Assembly: GCA_016169945.1 (NCBI GenBank)
Contig: JADLSH010000367.1
Span: forward strand, 3,966,001 to 4,030,000
Source of the DNA: Trachythela sp. YZ-2020
Taxonomy: Eukaryota > Cnidaria > Anthozoa > Malacalcyonacea > Clavulariidae
Direction: 5' to 3'
DNA: 64,000 bases
Part shown: one piece after another, positions 23,940 to 35,018 of the stretch
How the letters are laid out: every line of letters starts with the position of its first letter
Numbering within the stretch: the first letter of the stretch is position 1
Translations under genes and position numbers: made by a program
Notes under the pieces: generated by a model
Told to the model about the DNA's origin: nothing
The model's input: only the letters and a program-made list of their open reading frames with translations
Databases searched by the model: none

Positions 23940-24840
23940 CTATTTGAAATCTATGCCATCTCAACTGAGTTGAAAGTGAACATTGATGGTGAACAAATTC
24001 AACAGGTTTCTACGCAGAAACTACTTGGACTCATTATTGACGAAGAAATGTCCTTTAATGAACACGTTGATAAATTATGTACAAAGTTAGCGCAGAAAAT
24101 TGGTGTTTTGCGCAAAATTCGCCGATGTCTTCCCCTTCGCGAAAGAATGCTATTCTATAATTCTATGATAAAGCCAAATCTGATATTCTGATGTATGGTG
24201 GTGGTTCTATATGGAGTTCTTGTTCCAAAGAAAATTTGCAGAAAGTTCTTAGGTTGCAAAAAAGAGCTGCAAGGACAATCCTAAATGCTGACAAAACTGC
24301 CAGAAGTGTTGATCTGTTTTCCAAATTGGGATGGATGCCTTTTTTCGACGAGATAAATTAAAATCAATAAATGTAAATTAATCTATAAAAGACTGAATGA
24401 TTTTACACCATCTTATATCGATCAATTATTCATACGAAACTCTGACATTCATGCTCATCAAACTAGGCACGGTAATACTAATCTTGTTTGTCCACGGTAC
24501 AAACGAGAGACTGAAGGTGGTAGATCATTCACCGTGTCAAGCATTAAGTTGTGGAACCGTCTGCCGAACTCAATTAAGAAGTCTGAAACATTTAATATTT
24601 TTAATAAAGTAATACGCTCTTATTTTCTAGCAAAATATGAACACATTGATAACTTTGAAACATTGATTTTTAATACTTAACTTATACATATATAATGTTT
24701 TTACCTAAATTTGTATATTGTCATCTTATTATGATTGTAATTTTAGAATTGTAGGAGGGCCTCAAGTTTGTCAGCTTTTTGCTGTTACGTGTTACCCTCA
24801 CTAATGAAGTTTTATTATTATTATTATTATTAGCATGACA
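23940..24840 (+). pseudogene. Non-LTR retrotransposon 3' end, decayed
   Basis: Reads KLLGLIIDEEMSFNEHVDKL, then KIGVLRKIRRCLPL, and after frame changes RLNDFTPSYIDQLF and SSIKLWNRLPNSIK. This is the characteristic order in the C-terminal half of cnidarian CR1/L2-like reverse-transcriptase ORFs. Several stops and shifts. It ends with TTTTATTATTATTATTATTA (24813-24832) as 3' tail. The catalytic palm is absent, consistent with 5' truncation. Confidence 0.75.
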
Positions 24841-24957
24841 AAATTACTGGATGCTGATTGGTTGAGAGGAGTAAAATTATTTCATTAATTGTACTGCAGT
24901 ACAATTAATGATTTTCCCAAAAGAAACAAAATGGTGGAAATTTTGTCATGCTAATAA
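24833..24957. mobile_element. Palindromic MITE
   Basis: Ends TTAGCATGACAAAATT and AATTTTGTCATGCTAA, with a perfect central palindrome ATTAATTGTACTGCAGTACA (continuing AATTAAT). It sits directly at the retroelement tail, with TATTA/TAATAA flanks. Confidence 0.65.
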
Positions 24958-25048
24958 TAACGGCGGCTCGTCCAATTTTGGCAAAATTTCCAAACATCAC
25001 TCGTACTATTAATCCCTAATTGTACTCGCCATCGCATGATAACCTATA

Positions 25049-25075
25049 CTTATTATTATTATTATTATTATTATA
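25049..25075. repeat. (ATT)n microsatellite
   Basis: Nine ATT units, similar to the retroelement tail at 24813; possibly the tail of another, lost, insertion. Confidence 0.7.
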
Positions 25076-25079
25076 TCAC

Positions 25080-27020
25080 TGACCCATTGGCTGCGAAAAA
25101 CTTATGGAGTTGTAACATCATATCAATTTGACATCAAACGTCGGAATGATTCAATTATAGGATTCAATCTTATATGGGATTTAATGATAGGATTCAGTCA
25201 CATAATATAATGATTCAATCTTGGGATTTACTAGATTCATCGATCCTTAGGATATATTTAATCTAAAGATTCAATATGTGCGCAAGGATTTTTATGTGTG
25301 TAGGTAGAATAGCATGATTTTTACTGGATGTCCTCTTTGCTGTTTGTCTTTTCCCTCCAGCGAGGGCCGGCTACACAGGCTATCCGTAGATGCAAACGTT
25401 GGCAGATGCTCTTGTAGCAAGCAATGGAATCATTTCAAATAGATTAGCAGGAAAGGTATATATGACAATTGAAGACTCATTAATTTATATCCATATTCAG
25501 CTAAATAATTGTACAGTCATTATCATTAAGTTGCAGAGTGTTGAAATATATCTACCCCCTTTAACTGACTGTGCACTCTACTCTGCCGTTCTGCATAAAG
25601 GCTTTCACTGTGTGTCTGTGGACGTGATTGCATTCATTATTCTATGCTACAGTAATATTGCCTGCTGTCGCCAGAATCGGTTAGATGTTCGAGATGAATA
25701 TGCGTAAATAATCGATTCACCATCCCCAGCATAGGGATTATTGTAATCCCAACCAATGACAGGGTTCAAATTAGAGATGGAAATCAATTTTGTGGAATTA
25801 CAAAGTAAATTTTGATTTAGAAATGCAGAAACATGGCTTGCAAAAACAAAATTGTGGCCATTTCATTGCAAATTTTGTTAAGATTTTGAAGGGATTTCTA
25901 CTATTTTCCTTCTTTTTGTGTGTCTTACTCATTAGGAAAAAAACATTGCGCTGCAGAAATTGAAAACAAACACATCGTTCTAAAAATTTTGATTTGCAAA
26001 TACGAAACTTGTTCTTTGGATATATTGCGGCTGGTCTTAGACTGGTTCACATGATTGAGCTGAGGCTGCAATTGATGAGCTCAACACATCCTATAAATGG
26101 CTATATGCTTTATTTGTCAAAATAATGAAGACATCTGCTAATTAATGAAGACATCCAATGCACTTGGTTTCTTAGTACAGGCCTGCCTTGAGCATTTTTG
26201 CAGGCAAGTGGAATATCGCGTGCCATATTCAGGTCAGGTGCGTATTTGAAAAACGATAAAAAAATTATGCAAATAGAGTGGACTAGATTACCACTTTGCA
26301 ACCTGGCAACATTATATTGTGTGCAACGCATATGGCTAGTAAATAAGTCTAAAGTTGAGAACTGTTCACATAAAAACTTAAAAGTTGCAAAGTGGCATAC
26401 ATGAGGCGCGCGATTTCATACTCTCAAAACAAACAAGGCGCATGACAAAGCATGCATCTTGACCAGTTAGAGCATGTGCGGAGGTGCACGCTTGCAATCG
26501 CGTGCCTTGAAATGGCCAGGTCTGTAGTAATGGCAATTTTTGTTGGCCTACAATGTTCAATAACTATGCAGTAACACTACATGTATAGTGCACAGGGTGC
26601 CCATCCCAAGTCAACATTATGAAGGGAGAGCCCCAGAACCTTTGGACGAGAAGGGCCTAGGCACCAGGGTAGGCAGAGACCACTGACTATTAATAGTGAA
26701 AGAATCAGCTACATGATTTATATTTTATTTGTTTACTATTATATATTGAAATGTCTATATCAAAATGTCTATATTATACACAAATGAATATATGAAACCT
26801 CTATGTGTAAAACTATATACAGTGTTCCCAAAAATAAACCAAAACCACTTAAAATAATTTAATATGTATTATTTTCAACACAGATGTAATTTGAAAAAGA
26901 TATGTAGTTTGTTATTGGAAATTTCAAATGGTTTTCATTTTTTGTAAACACTTTTAACCTACTAATTATATACAATATATTCAAATATCAAAACACAAGC
27001 TTGATATAGGTATTGACATG
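25080..27020. other. Gene-poor stretch
   Basis: No supported gene. A MITE terminus (CCAGCGAGGGCCGGCTACAC, about 25360) resembles the element at 8100-8485. TACAGTGTTCCCAAAAATAA at 26818 resembles a Tc1/mariner-type end and the related GGGTGTCCCAAAAAAA at 34413. A 105-aa open frame at 25390-25707 has no recognised domain. Confidence 0.4.
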
Positions 27021-27317
27021 GGTAATATTCAAACTAGGTCACTTACTTATACAGGCAGAATGCGTTATTTAAATATACGATAAATCCTCATCTATTTCAG
27101 CCATGTTTGTGGCGGGGGGGGGGTGTTATTGGAGCTAGGGGTGGGCTAAATAGTGAGACACAGTATGTGAGAAATTCAGTTAATTGACGTGAATTTCCAG
27201 ACCAATTAATAAATGTATTCGGTAATCAATGCTGCACACAGATGTTTCTTAGTTGTGAATGGGTGGGGCGCTTAATGGAGGATTTACGGTAAAATCAACA
27301 AAACATTCTGTTAAAGT

Positions 27318-29036
27318 TCACGGAGAAGGTTTTTGTAGAAAAATGCCATACTTATCGCTAACCAAAGCAAGTGCACCATTTGCATGGCAGACAAGGTGAA
27401 AATAGTTTATATTTTCTGGAAAGTTTGTATTATACAGTAAATATGAACACTGGCGTTCAGCAGTTTGATCAGACAAATATTCTATCAATATCTTGTCATC
27501 ATCATTGTCCCTAACGTAACCAATGATGTTCTTGGTGACTTGGTTGTAAAATATACTTTGATAGTAATCCTTACCTTCGCTGGGACGAAATTTAACAGTC
27601 TTTTGTAACTTTCCGTCTTCTGTGTAGATGTGAAGCCTGTTTGAACATTTAGAAACATCAGACCACTTTTTTATTGTGAGTATTATTTCATTATTGCAAG
27701 AAACAGACACGGACTTTATTGTATATTCAGTCGTCTTCAGACCTGTGTTAAATCTGTTTAACAGTTCTCCATTGCTGTTACATAAATATACCCGGATATT
27801 TTTCTCAACAGGTTCACAACCAATGACAATATTTTTGTCATTGATCACAGTAAAGGTAATCGTATGAAGATCTACCCCTTCAAGAAATTTCAATGTATAA
27901 TGATGCGTATTTCTTCCATCTGCTCTGTACACTGACAACGTATAGCTATCCTTCCTGTCACGCAACAGAACGTACACTGTGTCGTCTTCATCGACAGCTA
28001 CATCCAAGACTTTACCACCGGGCTGATGGTGTTCAGTGTTGTCTTCCAAAGGAGAAAGACAGTACGGCTGCAGCTTACCTGTTGTTTTGTCGAATTTTTG
28101 AGGACCATGTCTGCCATTGGTGAAACTAACGACATCTCCTTTTTTGGTTAGTCTACAATACCATAATTCCTCTTCAGGTACTACAATGTCCCAAGGTGGT
28201 GTTTTTTTAATTTCTTTCAGATTTGGTAAACTCATGTAATGAATCGGATGAACAACTTGCTTACCACATTTTATCATTGGCCATTCAAAAACAGCCATTC
28301 TTTGCTCTGTAAACTTCGAGATAAAATCAGCCAAGATCAAATTAATCATTGTTACAGTTTCCACGATTTCCGCTCGTGACTCTTGTTTGACGGCAGCTCT
28401 TATTCCTCCTTTCATATGCACTGAAAATATTTTTTGTATGGCTGACATATCATGTAATTCTCTCAGACACTGCAAACAGTCACTTGCCGCAACTTTTGGA
28501 TCGTCCAAATGCTGAAGTATTCCGCTTGTGATACGTACTTTACTTGCCAAAATTCTTTCTTCCGTACTCAGTGCTGCGTTATGAAATGCTTCGCTCGCTT
28601 TTTTCCCTGCCTCTTCAAAAGATTTTTTAGCTAGCTCGAATCGTTCATTTGATACGATCTTTAATTTCTCAATGGCATTGGCAAGTGCAACTGCGTCTTC
28701 CACAGTCACTGACTGTTGAGCTGATTTTTTCTCGATTGAACTTGCCCCAGCGGTTGATAATTCAGATGTAGATGGGTTTCCATTCTCAGAAGACTCGCCG
28801 AAAGATATACTCAGACGGTCGATTCCTTGCTGTAGGCAACTAATGCTCGTACAAAGATCTTTTCTTAAAATAGCATCAAGCTTATACTTGATGTCGTCCA
28901 ATTCACGAACAAACAAACCTCGAAACTTTTGGTCAGCTAGACCTCCATCTTGGAGTTTCTCAGCGCCATAAGTACGAACTTTGTCCGATATTAAACCGAA
29001 GGTAAGCTTCAAAACGCCTGTGATTACTTCGGACAT
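27318..29036 (-). CDS. Helical N-terminus + beta-propeller-like protein, paralogue 1 (572 aa)
   Basis: Single intact open frame, ATG at 29036, no intron needed. Residues 1-75 are amphipathic helix (ITGVLKLTFGLISDKVRTYG, FVRELDDIKYKLDAILRKDL). Residues 76-110 form a Ser/Thr-rich linker. Residues 112-245 are again helical (VALANAIEKLKIVSNERFEL, KKSFEEAGKKASEAFHNAAL). Residues 270-572 are rich in beta strands with repeated DxxG/N-type turns (VAVDEDDTVYVL, DGRNTH, NSNGELLNRF, TEDGKLQKTV), as in NHL/YVTN-type propellers. No signal peptide, no transmembrane segment, no NACHT or kinase motif. I recall similar multigene families in anthozoan genomes without assigned function. A helical bundle joined to a propeller is also an innate-immune sensor layout; that role is a guess. 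An almost identical gene lies at 30999-32756. Confidence 0.85.
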   Translation of the reverse strand: MSEVITGVLKLTFGLISDKVRTYGAEKLQDGGLADQKFRGLFVRELDDIKYKLDAILRKDLCTSISCLQQGIDRLSISFGESSENGNPSTSELSTAGASSIEKKSAQQSVTVEDAVALANAIEKLKIVSNERFELAKKSFEEAGKKASEAFHNAALSTEERILASKVRITSGILQHLDDPKVAASDCLQCLRELHDMSAIQKIFSVHMKGGIRAAVKQESRAEIVETVTMINLILADFISKFTEQRMAVFEWPMIKCGKQVVHPIHYMSLPNLKEIKKTPPWDIVVPEEELWYCRLTKKGDVVSFTNGRHGPQKFDKTTGKLQPYCLSPLEDNTEHHQPGGKVLDVAVDEDDTVYVLLRDRKDSYTLSVYRADGRNTHHYTLKFLEGVDLHTITFTVINDKNIVIGCEPVEKNIRVYLCNSNGELLNRFNTGLKTTEYTIKSVSVSCNNEIILTIKKWSDVSKCSNRLHIYTEDGKLQKTVKFRPSEGKDYYQSIFYNQVTKNIIGYVRDNDDDKILIEYLSDQTAERQCSYLLYNTNFPENINYFHLVCHANGALALVSDKYGIFLQKPSP

Positions 29037-29380
29037 GTTTGCTCAACTGAATGAATTTAAACTGTGTGGCAATATTTTATTATTGTCGTATATAAATATC
29101 ACACAAAGAATATACATTCTAATGAGTGTTGTGTGATCAATCAACCTAGGGAAGCCTCACATATCGATTTCGCCCACGAGAAACGTCGTACGGACGTTGA
29201 GGGGTAAGGGGGGGGGGGGGTGGAGCAGTGGGTTGGCGGCTGTGACGTTTCTCTGTGTAACGTCGTGGAAAAAATTGATGGTTTTTTCGAAAGTCCAGTT
29301 GACATTTCGGAATCATCGCCATTGCCCCATTCGCAGAGCATTAAAAAATATAACAACTTGATACAAACGCCGTCGCCAGT
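29037..29380 (-). promoter_or_regulatory. Conserved 5' flank of paralogue 1
   Basis: Nearly identical to 32757-33060 upstream of paralogue 2, apart from the G-run length. It contains two copies, in inverted orientation, of the GAGAAACGTC / GACGTTTCTC motif (29178 and 29245) around a poly-G run. The shared inverted GACGTTTCTC could be a regulatory site; only conservation through recent duplication supports it. Confidence 0.35.
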
Positions 29381-29939
29381 TCATATATTCTACTCATTAT
29401 ATCATGTTTGTATATATTTTCAAAATCTTTTAATACTGATAAGGGGTCATGATTATGTACTAGAAAGGTCTAGAAATACCAAAAACAATTTTACAGTCAA
29501 AATACTGGAACCTTCCACTTCTGCTTTTGTAGTTTGTTGTCATTTATACTGTGAATGTTCTGTATTTAATATTTTATACCAGAGCCATTACAAAGATATA
29601 GGGAAATACGGTGATATAGGTCAAATTTTTCAACTTTTATGTGTTATACTTGCAGTGAATTTAACGAAAAATGCATCTTTTGTTACAAATATATAGAAAC
29701 AAACAAAAGTACAAAACTACATTTTTTATCACTTTTCAAGCTTAGAAATCACTACATCCATATGCGTACCATGTTTGAATAGGGGACATATTGGAGGGGT
29801 AGGGCTAAATAGTGAGGGGGTTATTGATTTGTTATTGAAGGAAGTAATTCAGTAAATTAACGTGAATTTGAATACCAAATAATATGGCTGGGGGGGGGGG
29901 GGGCTCGTGCTTAATAGAGGATTTGTGGGAAAATTGACA

Positions 29940-29995
29940 AAACATTCTGTTAAACCGAAGGCAAACTTCAGAACACTTGAGATTGATTCTGACAT
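29940..29995 (-). pseudogene. Deletion relic of a third paralogue
   Basis: On the minus strand an ATG at 29995 starts MSESISSVLKFAFGLT, matching the first 16 residues of the paralogues (MSEVITGVLKLTFGLI). It then runs directly into ACAGAATGTTTTGTCAATTT, which is the 3'-flank sequence found just after the stop codons of the intact genes (27296, 30976). Nearly all of the ORF has therefore been deleted. A shorter version of the same junction lies at 33698-33722. Confidence 0.75.
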
Positions 29996-30499
29996 CGTAC
30001 CGCAACTAAGTCCAGTTGAACTATGATGAAATATTTTAATGACGTGTTGTTTGATAAACTTGGCTGATCTAGGCTACGCCATAGCTAGAGTATGACTTAG
30101 GTTAGGGTGGGTCAGGATGTCCAAAGCTTAAGTGAGTTAAAATATGCGAAAATATTTTGATGACAAAGACTGTATTGAGAAAGTCTCAAGATAGTCAAGT
30201 GATTTTAACTTCCTTTCGTATCAAGTAACATTTTCTAGGTTTCGACTAATCTTCAGTGATCTTCAGGAATTATGAAACTACTATAAAATTTTACAAGCTA
30301 TATTATACACAGGTGTGATGTAGGTGATAAAACATCTGTCAAATTTAAAAACATTGAGACATGGTTGTGTTTGATACACTTGGGTGAGTCTAGGACCATA
30401 CACTATTCATGAGTATGACATAGGCTAGGGTGAGTCAGGATGTCCAAAGCACTTATGCTTAAAATGTATATGTATCACCGCGGAGACAGAGTGGTTGAG

Positions 30500-30640
30500 A
30501 AATATGATATATTTGGCAAGGTGATAAATGATATATTTACTGGGCAACAGAACACGTAGTGCCATACATTTTGAGATATTACTAGAAACGAATACTGGAA
30601 TTACTTCTCAGAAGAGAATGGTAACATAGTATTTCATTAT
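30500..30640 (+). repeat. Fragment shared with 36508-36632 and 50903-51027
   Basis: Starts GATATATTTGGCAAGGTGAT and includes GCAACAGAACACGTAGTGCC. It is a dispersed repeat, found at three places in the window. Confidence 0.75.
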
Positions 30641-30998
30641 GGCTTAAACACAGCAATTATATTTATGTTGTTTTTCATAAAGTCTGCATGGGTAATATTT
30701 AAACTAGGTCACTTACTTTATATACAGGCAGTATGCGTTATTTATATATACAATAAATCCTCATCTATTTCAGCCATGTTTGTGGTGGAGGCGGGGGGTG
30801 TTATTGGAGCTAGGGGTGGGCTAAATAGTGAGACACAGTATGTGAGAAATTCAGTTAATTGACGTGAATTTCCAGACCAATTAATAAATGTATTGTAATC
30901 AACATTGCACGCAGATGTTTCTTAGTCGGTGAATGGGTGGGGGGGGGGGCGCTTAATAGAGGATTTACGGTAAAATCAACAAAACATTCTGTTAAAGT

Positions 30999-32756
30999 TC
31001 ACGGAGAAGGTTTCTGTAGAAAAATGACATACTTATCGCTAACCAAAGCAAGTGCACCATTTGCATGGCAGACAAGATGAAAATAGTGTATATTTTCTGG
31101 AAAGTTTGTATTATACAGTAAATATGAACACTGAAGTTCAGCAGTTTGATCAGAGAAATATTCTATCAATATCTTGTCATCATCACGGTCGTTAGCGTGA
31201 CCAATGAAGTTCTTGGTGATTTGATTGTAAAATATTCTGTTATAGATATCACTAATTATACCTTCACTTGAATGAAATTTAACAGTCCTTTGTAACTCTC
31301 CGTCTTCTGTGTAGATGTAAAGCCTGTTTGAATTTTTAGAACGATCAGACCACTTTTTTGTTGCGAGTATTATTTCATGGCAAGAAACAGACACGGACTT
31401 TATTACATGTTCATTCCTCTTCAAACCTGTGTCAAAGCTGTTTATCAGTTCTCCATTGCTGTTACATAAATATACCGGGATATTTTTCCAAGCAGGTCTA
31501 CAACAAATGACAATATTTTTGTCATTGGTCGTAAAGGCAATGTTATTATTATATAACCCTTCAAGAAATTTCAAAGTACAACGATGCGTATTTCTTCCAT
31601 CTGCCCTGTACACTGACAACGTATAGCCAACCTTCTCGCCACCCGACAGAACGTACACTGTGTCGTCTTCATCGACAGCTATATCAATGACTTTACCACC
31701 GGGCTGAGCGGGGTGTTCAGTGTTGTCTACCAAAAGCTGCAGCTCGCGGTCAGCTATATCAATGACTTTACCACCGGGCTGAGGGTGTTCAGTGTTGTCT
31801 TCCAAAAGCTGCAGCTTACCTGTTGTTTTGTCGAGTTTTTGAAGACCACCGCTGGTGAAACAAACGAGATCTCCTTTTTTGGTTAGTCTACTATGCCATA
31901 TTTTCTCTCCAAGTACTACAATGTCCCAGGGTGGTGTTATTTCAATTTCTTTCAGATTTGGTAAACTCTTGTCATGAATCGGATGGACAACTTGCTTACC
32001 ACATTTTATCATTGGCCAATCAAAAACAGCCATTCTATGCTTTGTAAACGTCGAGATAAAATCAGCCGAGATCAAATAGATCATCGTTACAGTTTCCACG
32101 ATTTCCGTTCGTGACTCTTTTTTGAAGACAGATTTTATTCCTCCTTTATGATGCACTGAAAATATTTCTTGTATGGCTGGCATGTCATGTAGTTCTTGCA
32201 GATATTGCAAGCAGTCGCTTGCCGCGATTTCTGGGTCGTTCAAATGCTGAAGTATTCCGCTTGCGATGCGTACTTTACTCGCTAAAATTCTTTCTTCTGT
32301 GCTCAGTGCTGCGTTATGAAATGCTTCGCTCGCTTTTTTCCCAGCCTCTTCAAAAGATTTTTTAGCCAGCTCGAATCGTTCATTTGATACGATCTTCAGT
32401 TTCCCAATTGCATTGGCAAGTGCAACTGCGTCTCCCACAGTTGCTGACTGTTGACCTGGCTTCGTTTCGATTGAACTTGGTAATTCAGACGTCGGGTTTC
32501 CACTCTCAGAAGATTCGCCAAGAGACTTGTTGAGACGGTCGATACCTTGCTTGAGGCAACTAATGCTCATACTAAGATCTTTTCTCGAAATAGCATCAAG
32601 CTTGGATTTAATATCGTCCAATTCACGAACAAACAAATCTCGAAACTTTTGATCAGTGAGACCTCCATCTTGGAGTTTCTCAGCGCCATAAGTACGAACT
32701 TTGTCCGATATTAAACCGAAGGTAAGCTTCAAAACGCCTGTGATTACTTCGGACAT
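30999..32756 (-). CDS. Helical N-terminus + beta-propeller-like protein, paralogue 2 (585 aa)
   Basis: Single intact open frame, ATG at 32756. Same architecture as the gene at 27318-29036: N-terminal helical segment, linker, second helical block (KKSFEEAGKKASEAFHNAAL is identical), then a propeller-like C-terminal half ending FLQKPSP. The linker is shorter by about 5 residues. The propeller is longer because of an in-frame duplication of about 75 nt (31670-31815) that repeats LxDNTEHPxQPGGKVIDIA. Most changes relative to paralogue 1 keep the frame, as expected for two maintained genes. Function unknown. Confidence 0.85.
   Translation of the reverse strand: MSEVITGVLKLTFGLISDKVRTYGAEKLQDGGLTDQKFRDLFVRELDDIKSKLDAISRKDLSMSISCLKQGIDRLNKSLGESSESGNPTSELPSSIETKPGQQSATVGDAVALANAIGKLKIVSNERFELAKKSFEEAGKKASEAFHNAALSTEERILASKVRIASGILQHLNDPEIAASDCLQYLQELHDMPAIQEIFSVHHKGGIKSVFKKESRTEIVETVTMIYLISADFISTFTKHRMAVFDWPMIKCGKQVVHPIHDKSLPNLKEIEITPPWDIVVLGEKIWHSRLTKKGDLVCFTSGGLQKLDKTTGKLQLLEDNTEHPQPGGKVIDIADRELQLLVDNTEHPAQPGGKVIDIAVDEDDTVYVLSGGEKVGYTLSVYRADGRNTHRCTLKFLEGLYNNNIAFTTNDKNIVICCRPAWKNIPVYLCNSNGELINSFDTGLKRNEHVIKSVSVSCHEIILATKKWSDRSKNSNRLYIYTEDGELQRTVKFHSSEGIISDIYNRIFYNQITKNFIGHANDRDDDKILIEYFSDQTAELQCSYLLYNTNFPENIHYFHLVCHANGALALVSDKYVIFLQKPSP
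31670..31815 (-). repeat. In-frame internal duplication in paralogue 2
   Basis: Two adjacent copies of a ~75-nt segment, each containing TCAATGACTTTACCACCGGG and GTGTTCAGTGTTGTCT. Paralogue 1 has one copy. It adds roughly one short propeller-blade edge. Confidence 0.85.
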
Positions 32757-33080
32757 GTTTGCTCAACTGAATGAATTTAAACTGTGTGGCAATATTTTAT
32801 TATTGTCGTATATAAATATCACACAAAGAATATACATCCCAAGGAGTGTTGTGTGATCAATCAACCTAGGGAAGCCTCACATATCGATATCGCCCACGAG
32901 AAACGTCATATGGACGTTGGGGTGTAAGGGAGGGGGGGGAGTGGGTTAGTGGCTGTGACGTTTCTCTGTGTAACGTCGTGGAAAAAATTGATAGTTTTTT
33001 CGAAAGTCCAGTTGACATTTCGGAATCATCGCCATTGCCGCATTCGCAGTGCATTAAAAAAATATAACAACTTGATACAA
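32757..33080 (-). promoter_or_regulatory. Conserved 5' flank of paralogue 2
   Basis: Counterpart of 29037-29380, with the same pair of inverted GACGTTTCTC motifs around a G-run (32897 and 32958). Confidence 0.35.
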
Positions 33081-33697
33081 ATGCAGTCGCCAGTCCATAT
33101 ATTCTACTCATTATATCATGTTTGTATATATTTTCCAAATATTTAATACTGATCAGGGGTCATGATTATGTACTAGAAAGGTCTAGAAATACCAAAAACA
33201 ATTTTACAGTCAAAATATTGGAACTTTCCACTTCTGCTTTTGTAGTTTGTTGTCATTTATACTGTGAATGTTCTGTATTTAATATTTTATACCAGATCCA
33301 TTACAAAGATATAGGGAAATACGGTGATATAGGTCAAATTTGCAACTTTTATGTGTTATACTTGCAGTGAATTTAACGAAAATGTATCTTTTGTTACAAA
33401 TATATAGAAACAAACAAAAGTACAAAACTACATTTTTTATCGCTTTTCAAGCTTAGAAATCACTACATCAATATTTGTACCATGTTTGAATGGGGGACTT
33501 ATTGGAGGGGTAGGGCTAAATAGTGAGGGGGTTATTGATTTGTTATTGAAGGAAGTAATTCAGTAAATTAACGTGAATTTGAAGACCAATAATATATCAA
33601 TATTGTACACAGGTGTTTCTTAGTTGTAAATGGGGGGGGGGACTCGTGCTTAATAGAGGAGGGGGGACTCGTGCTTAGAGGATTTGTGGGAAAATTG

Positions 33698-33722
33698 ACA
33701 AAACATTCTGTTAAACCGAAGG
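33698..33722 (-). pseudogene. Minimal relic of a fourth paralogue
   Basis: Contains the junction AACATTCTGTTAAACCGAAG seen in the relic at 29940, but the coding remnant stops after a few codons and no ATG remains. Confidence 0.5.
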
Positions 33723-34410
33723 AATTATTCAGGAATTATGAAAATACTATAATTATATTATACACAGGTGTGATGTAGGTGATAAAACATCTAAAAACAT
33801 TGAGACATGGTTGTGTTTGATAAACTTGGGTGAGTCTAGGGTACGTCATAGACCATACACTATTCATGAGTATGACGTAGGCTAGGGTGAGTCAGGATGT
33901 CCGAAAATATTTTGTTGACAAAGACTGTATATTAAGACAGTTAGAAGACAGTCAAGTGATTTAACTTCCTTAATTTGCTGACCTTGTACGACTTCCTTTG
34001 TGCAACTTGTATTTTCTATATTTGATATTTTATTAAATAGAAAAAAATCTGACAATCAAATACTTGAGTCTTTGATCAAAACCTGCTTAGAAAGCCCTGG
34101 GAACGAAGTTCGTCTTTGATACCACTGGGAAGTGTCGGCCAAAAAATCTGGTCTGAGCCATTGGTGATAAATAGTGGAGACCGCAGCATATTATTTCGAC
34201 ATTATTTCCAACTTCATTTGAATGACCCAACAACAATAAATAATGATAAATATATTTCGTTTGGTAAATTTCTTATATAAATAAGTTAAAAGAAGCAAGA
34301 ATGGTAGGGTACATTGCAGCAGATGGTGGTCAATTGACTCAATTTCAGAAATGTTTACACTTATAGGACTAGTAAATTTGAAAGATTTCTCTATCAATTT
34401 GCCACAAAAT

Positions 34411-35012
34411 ACCGGGTGTCCCAAAAAAAACTGGACAGTGTTTGATTTAATGTAACGTAAAAACTATAAAAGGTATTGCACTGAAATAAAGACCATTCTA
34501 TGCAGAAAGGGCTAACTTAGGATTTTGATATAATACTTGAATTTACGTACAATATTGACTGGCGCTATTGATGTTTGCTGAACTGAACTTGCTTTGAAAA
34601 TGCCAAAAATTAGCATAAACAGCCTTATAATTACGATGTAGTTATACCTGTTAAATAATAAATATTTCTTTAAATAAAAAATGCATGAAACCAATTTTTA
34701 TATGAACATGAATTATTGTACAGTATTATTTAATTTTTATTCACACGTTTTTAACCACAAGTGTTTAAAGAGACCAACAAAAAGAAAATATTTGCTAGAA
34801 AATAATCTCAAAATTAGTTTAATTAGCCATAGTTTAATTTTTACTAATTCCTAAACAAAACGCATTCCAAAAACAAATTCCACCAAACAGCCAAATGCAT
34901 GTAATATTGCATGTAATCATGTCATATACCAGTTAGAAAGATAGCCCTTTGAATAGAATGATTTATTACCTTATAAGTTTAATGTTATAGTTCTCTACGT
35001 TACATGAAAGTG
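34411..35012. mobile_element. Possible Tc1/mariner-type remnant
   Basis: Starts with GGGTGTCCCAAAAAAAACTG, a sequence type typical of mariner-superfamily ends. TTTAATGTAACGT at 34446 is matched in inverse by ACGTTACATGAAAG near 34995. No transposase frame. The right end is cut by the retroelement tail at 35019. Confidence 0.4.
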
Positions 35013-35018
35013 GGATAA

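Larger units (their letters stand above)
27020..30460. repeat. Tandem segmental duplication, unit 1
   Basis: The unit consists of 3' flank, gene (27318-29036), 5' flank and a deletion relic. It repeats in the same order at 30685-33905. Both start near GGGTAATATT.AAACTAGGTCA and end near GGGTGAGTCAGGATGTCC. Confidence 0.8.
30685..33905. repeat. Tandem segmental duplication, unit 2
   Basis: Same order as unit 1: 3' flank, gene, 5' flank, short relic. Differences are mostly small indels and G-run length changes. Confidence 0.8.

Noticed and set aside
25390..25707. 105-aa open frame
   Set aside because: No recognised domain and starts next to a MITE terminus; a possible short exon at its start (to a GTATAT donor) has no partner.
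29141..29696. Open frames upstream of the propeller paralogue
   Set aside because: They lie in the duplicated 5' flank, are not kept in frame between the two copies and encode low-complexity Pro/Ser/Thr runs.
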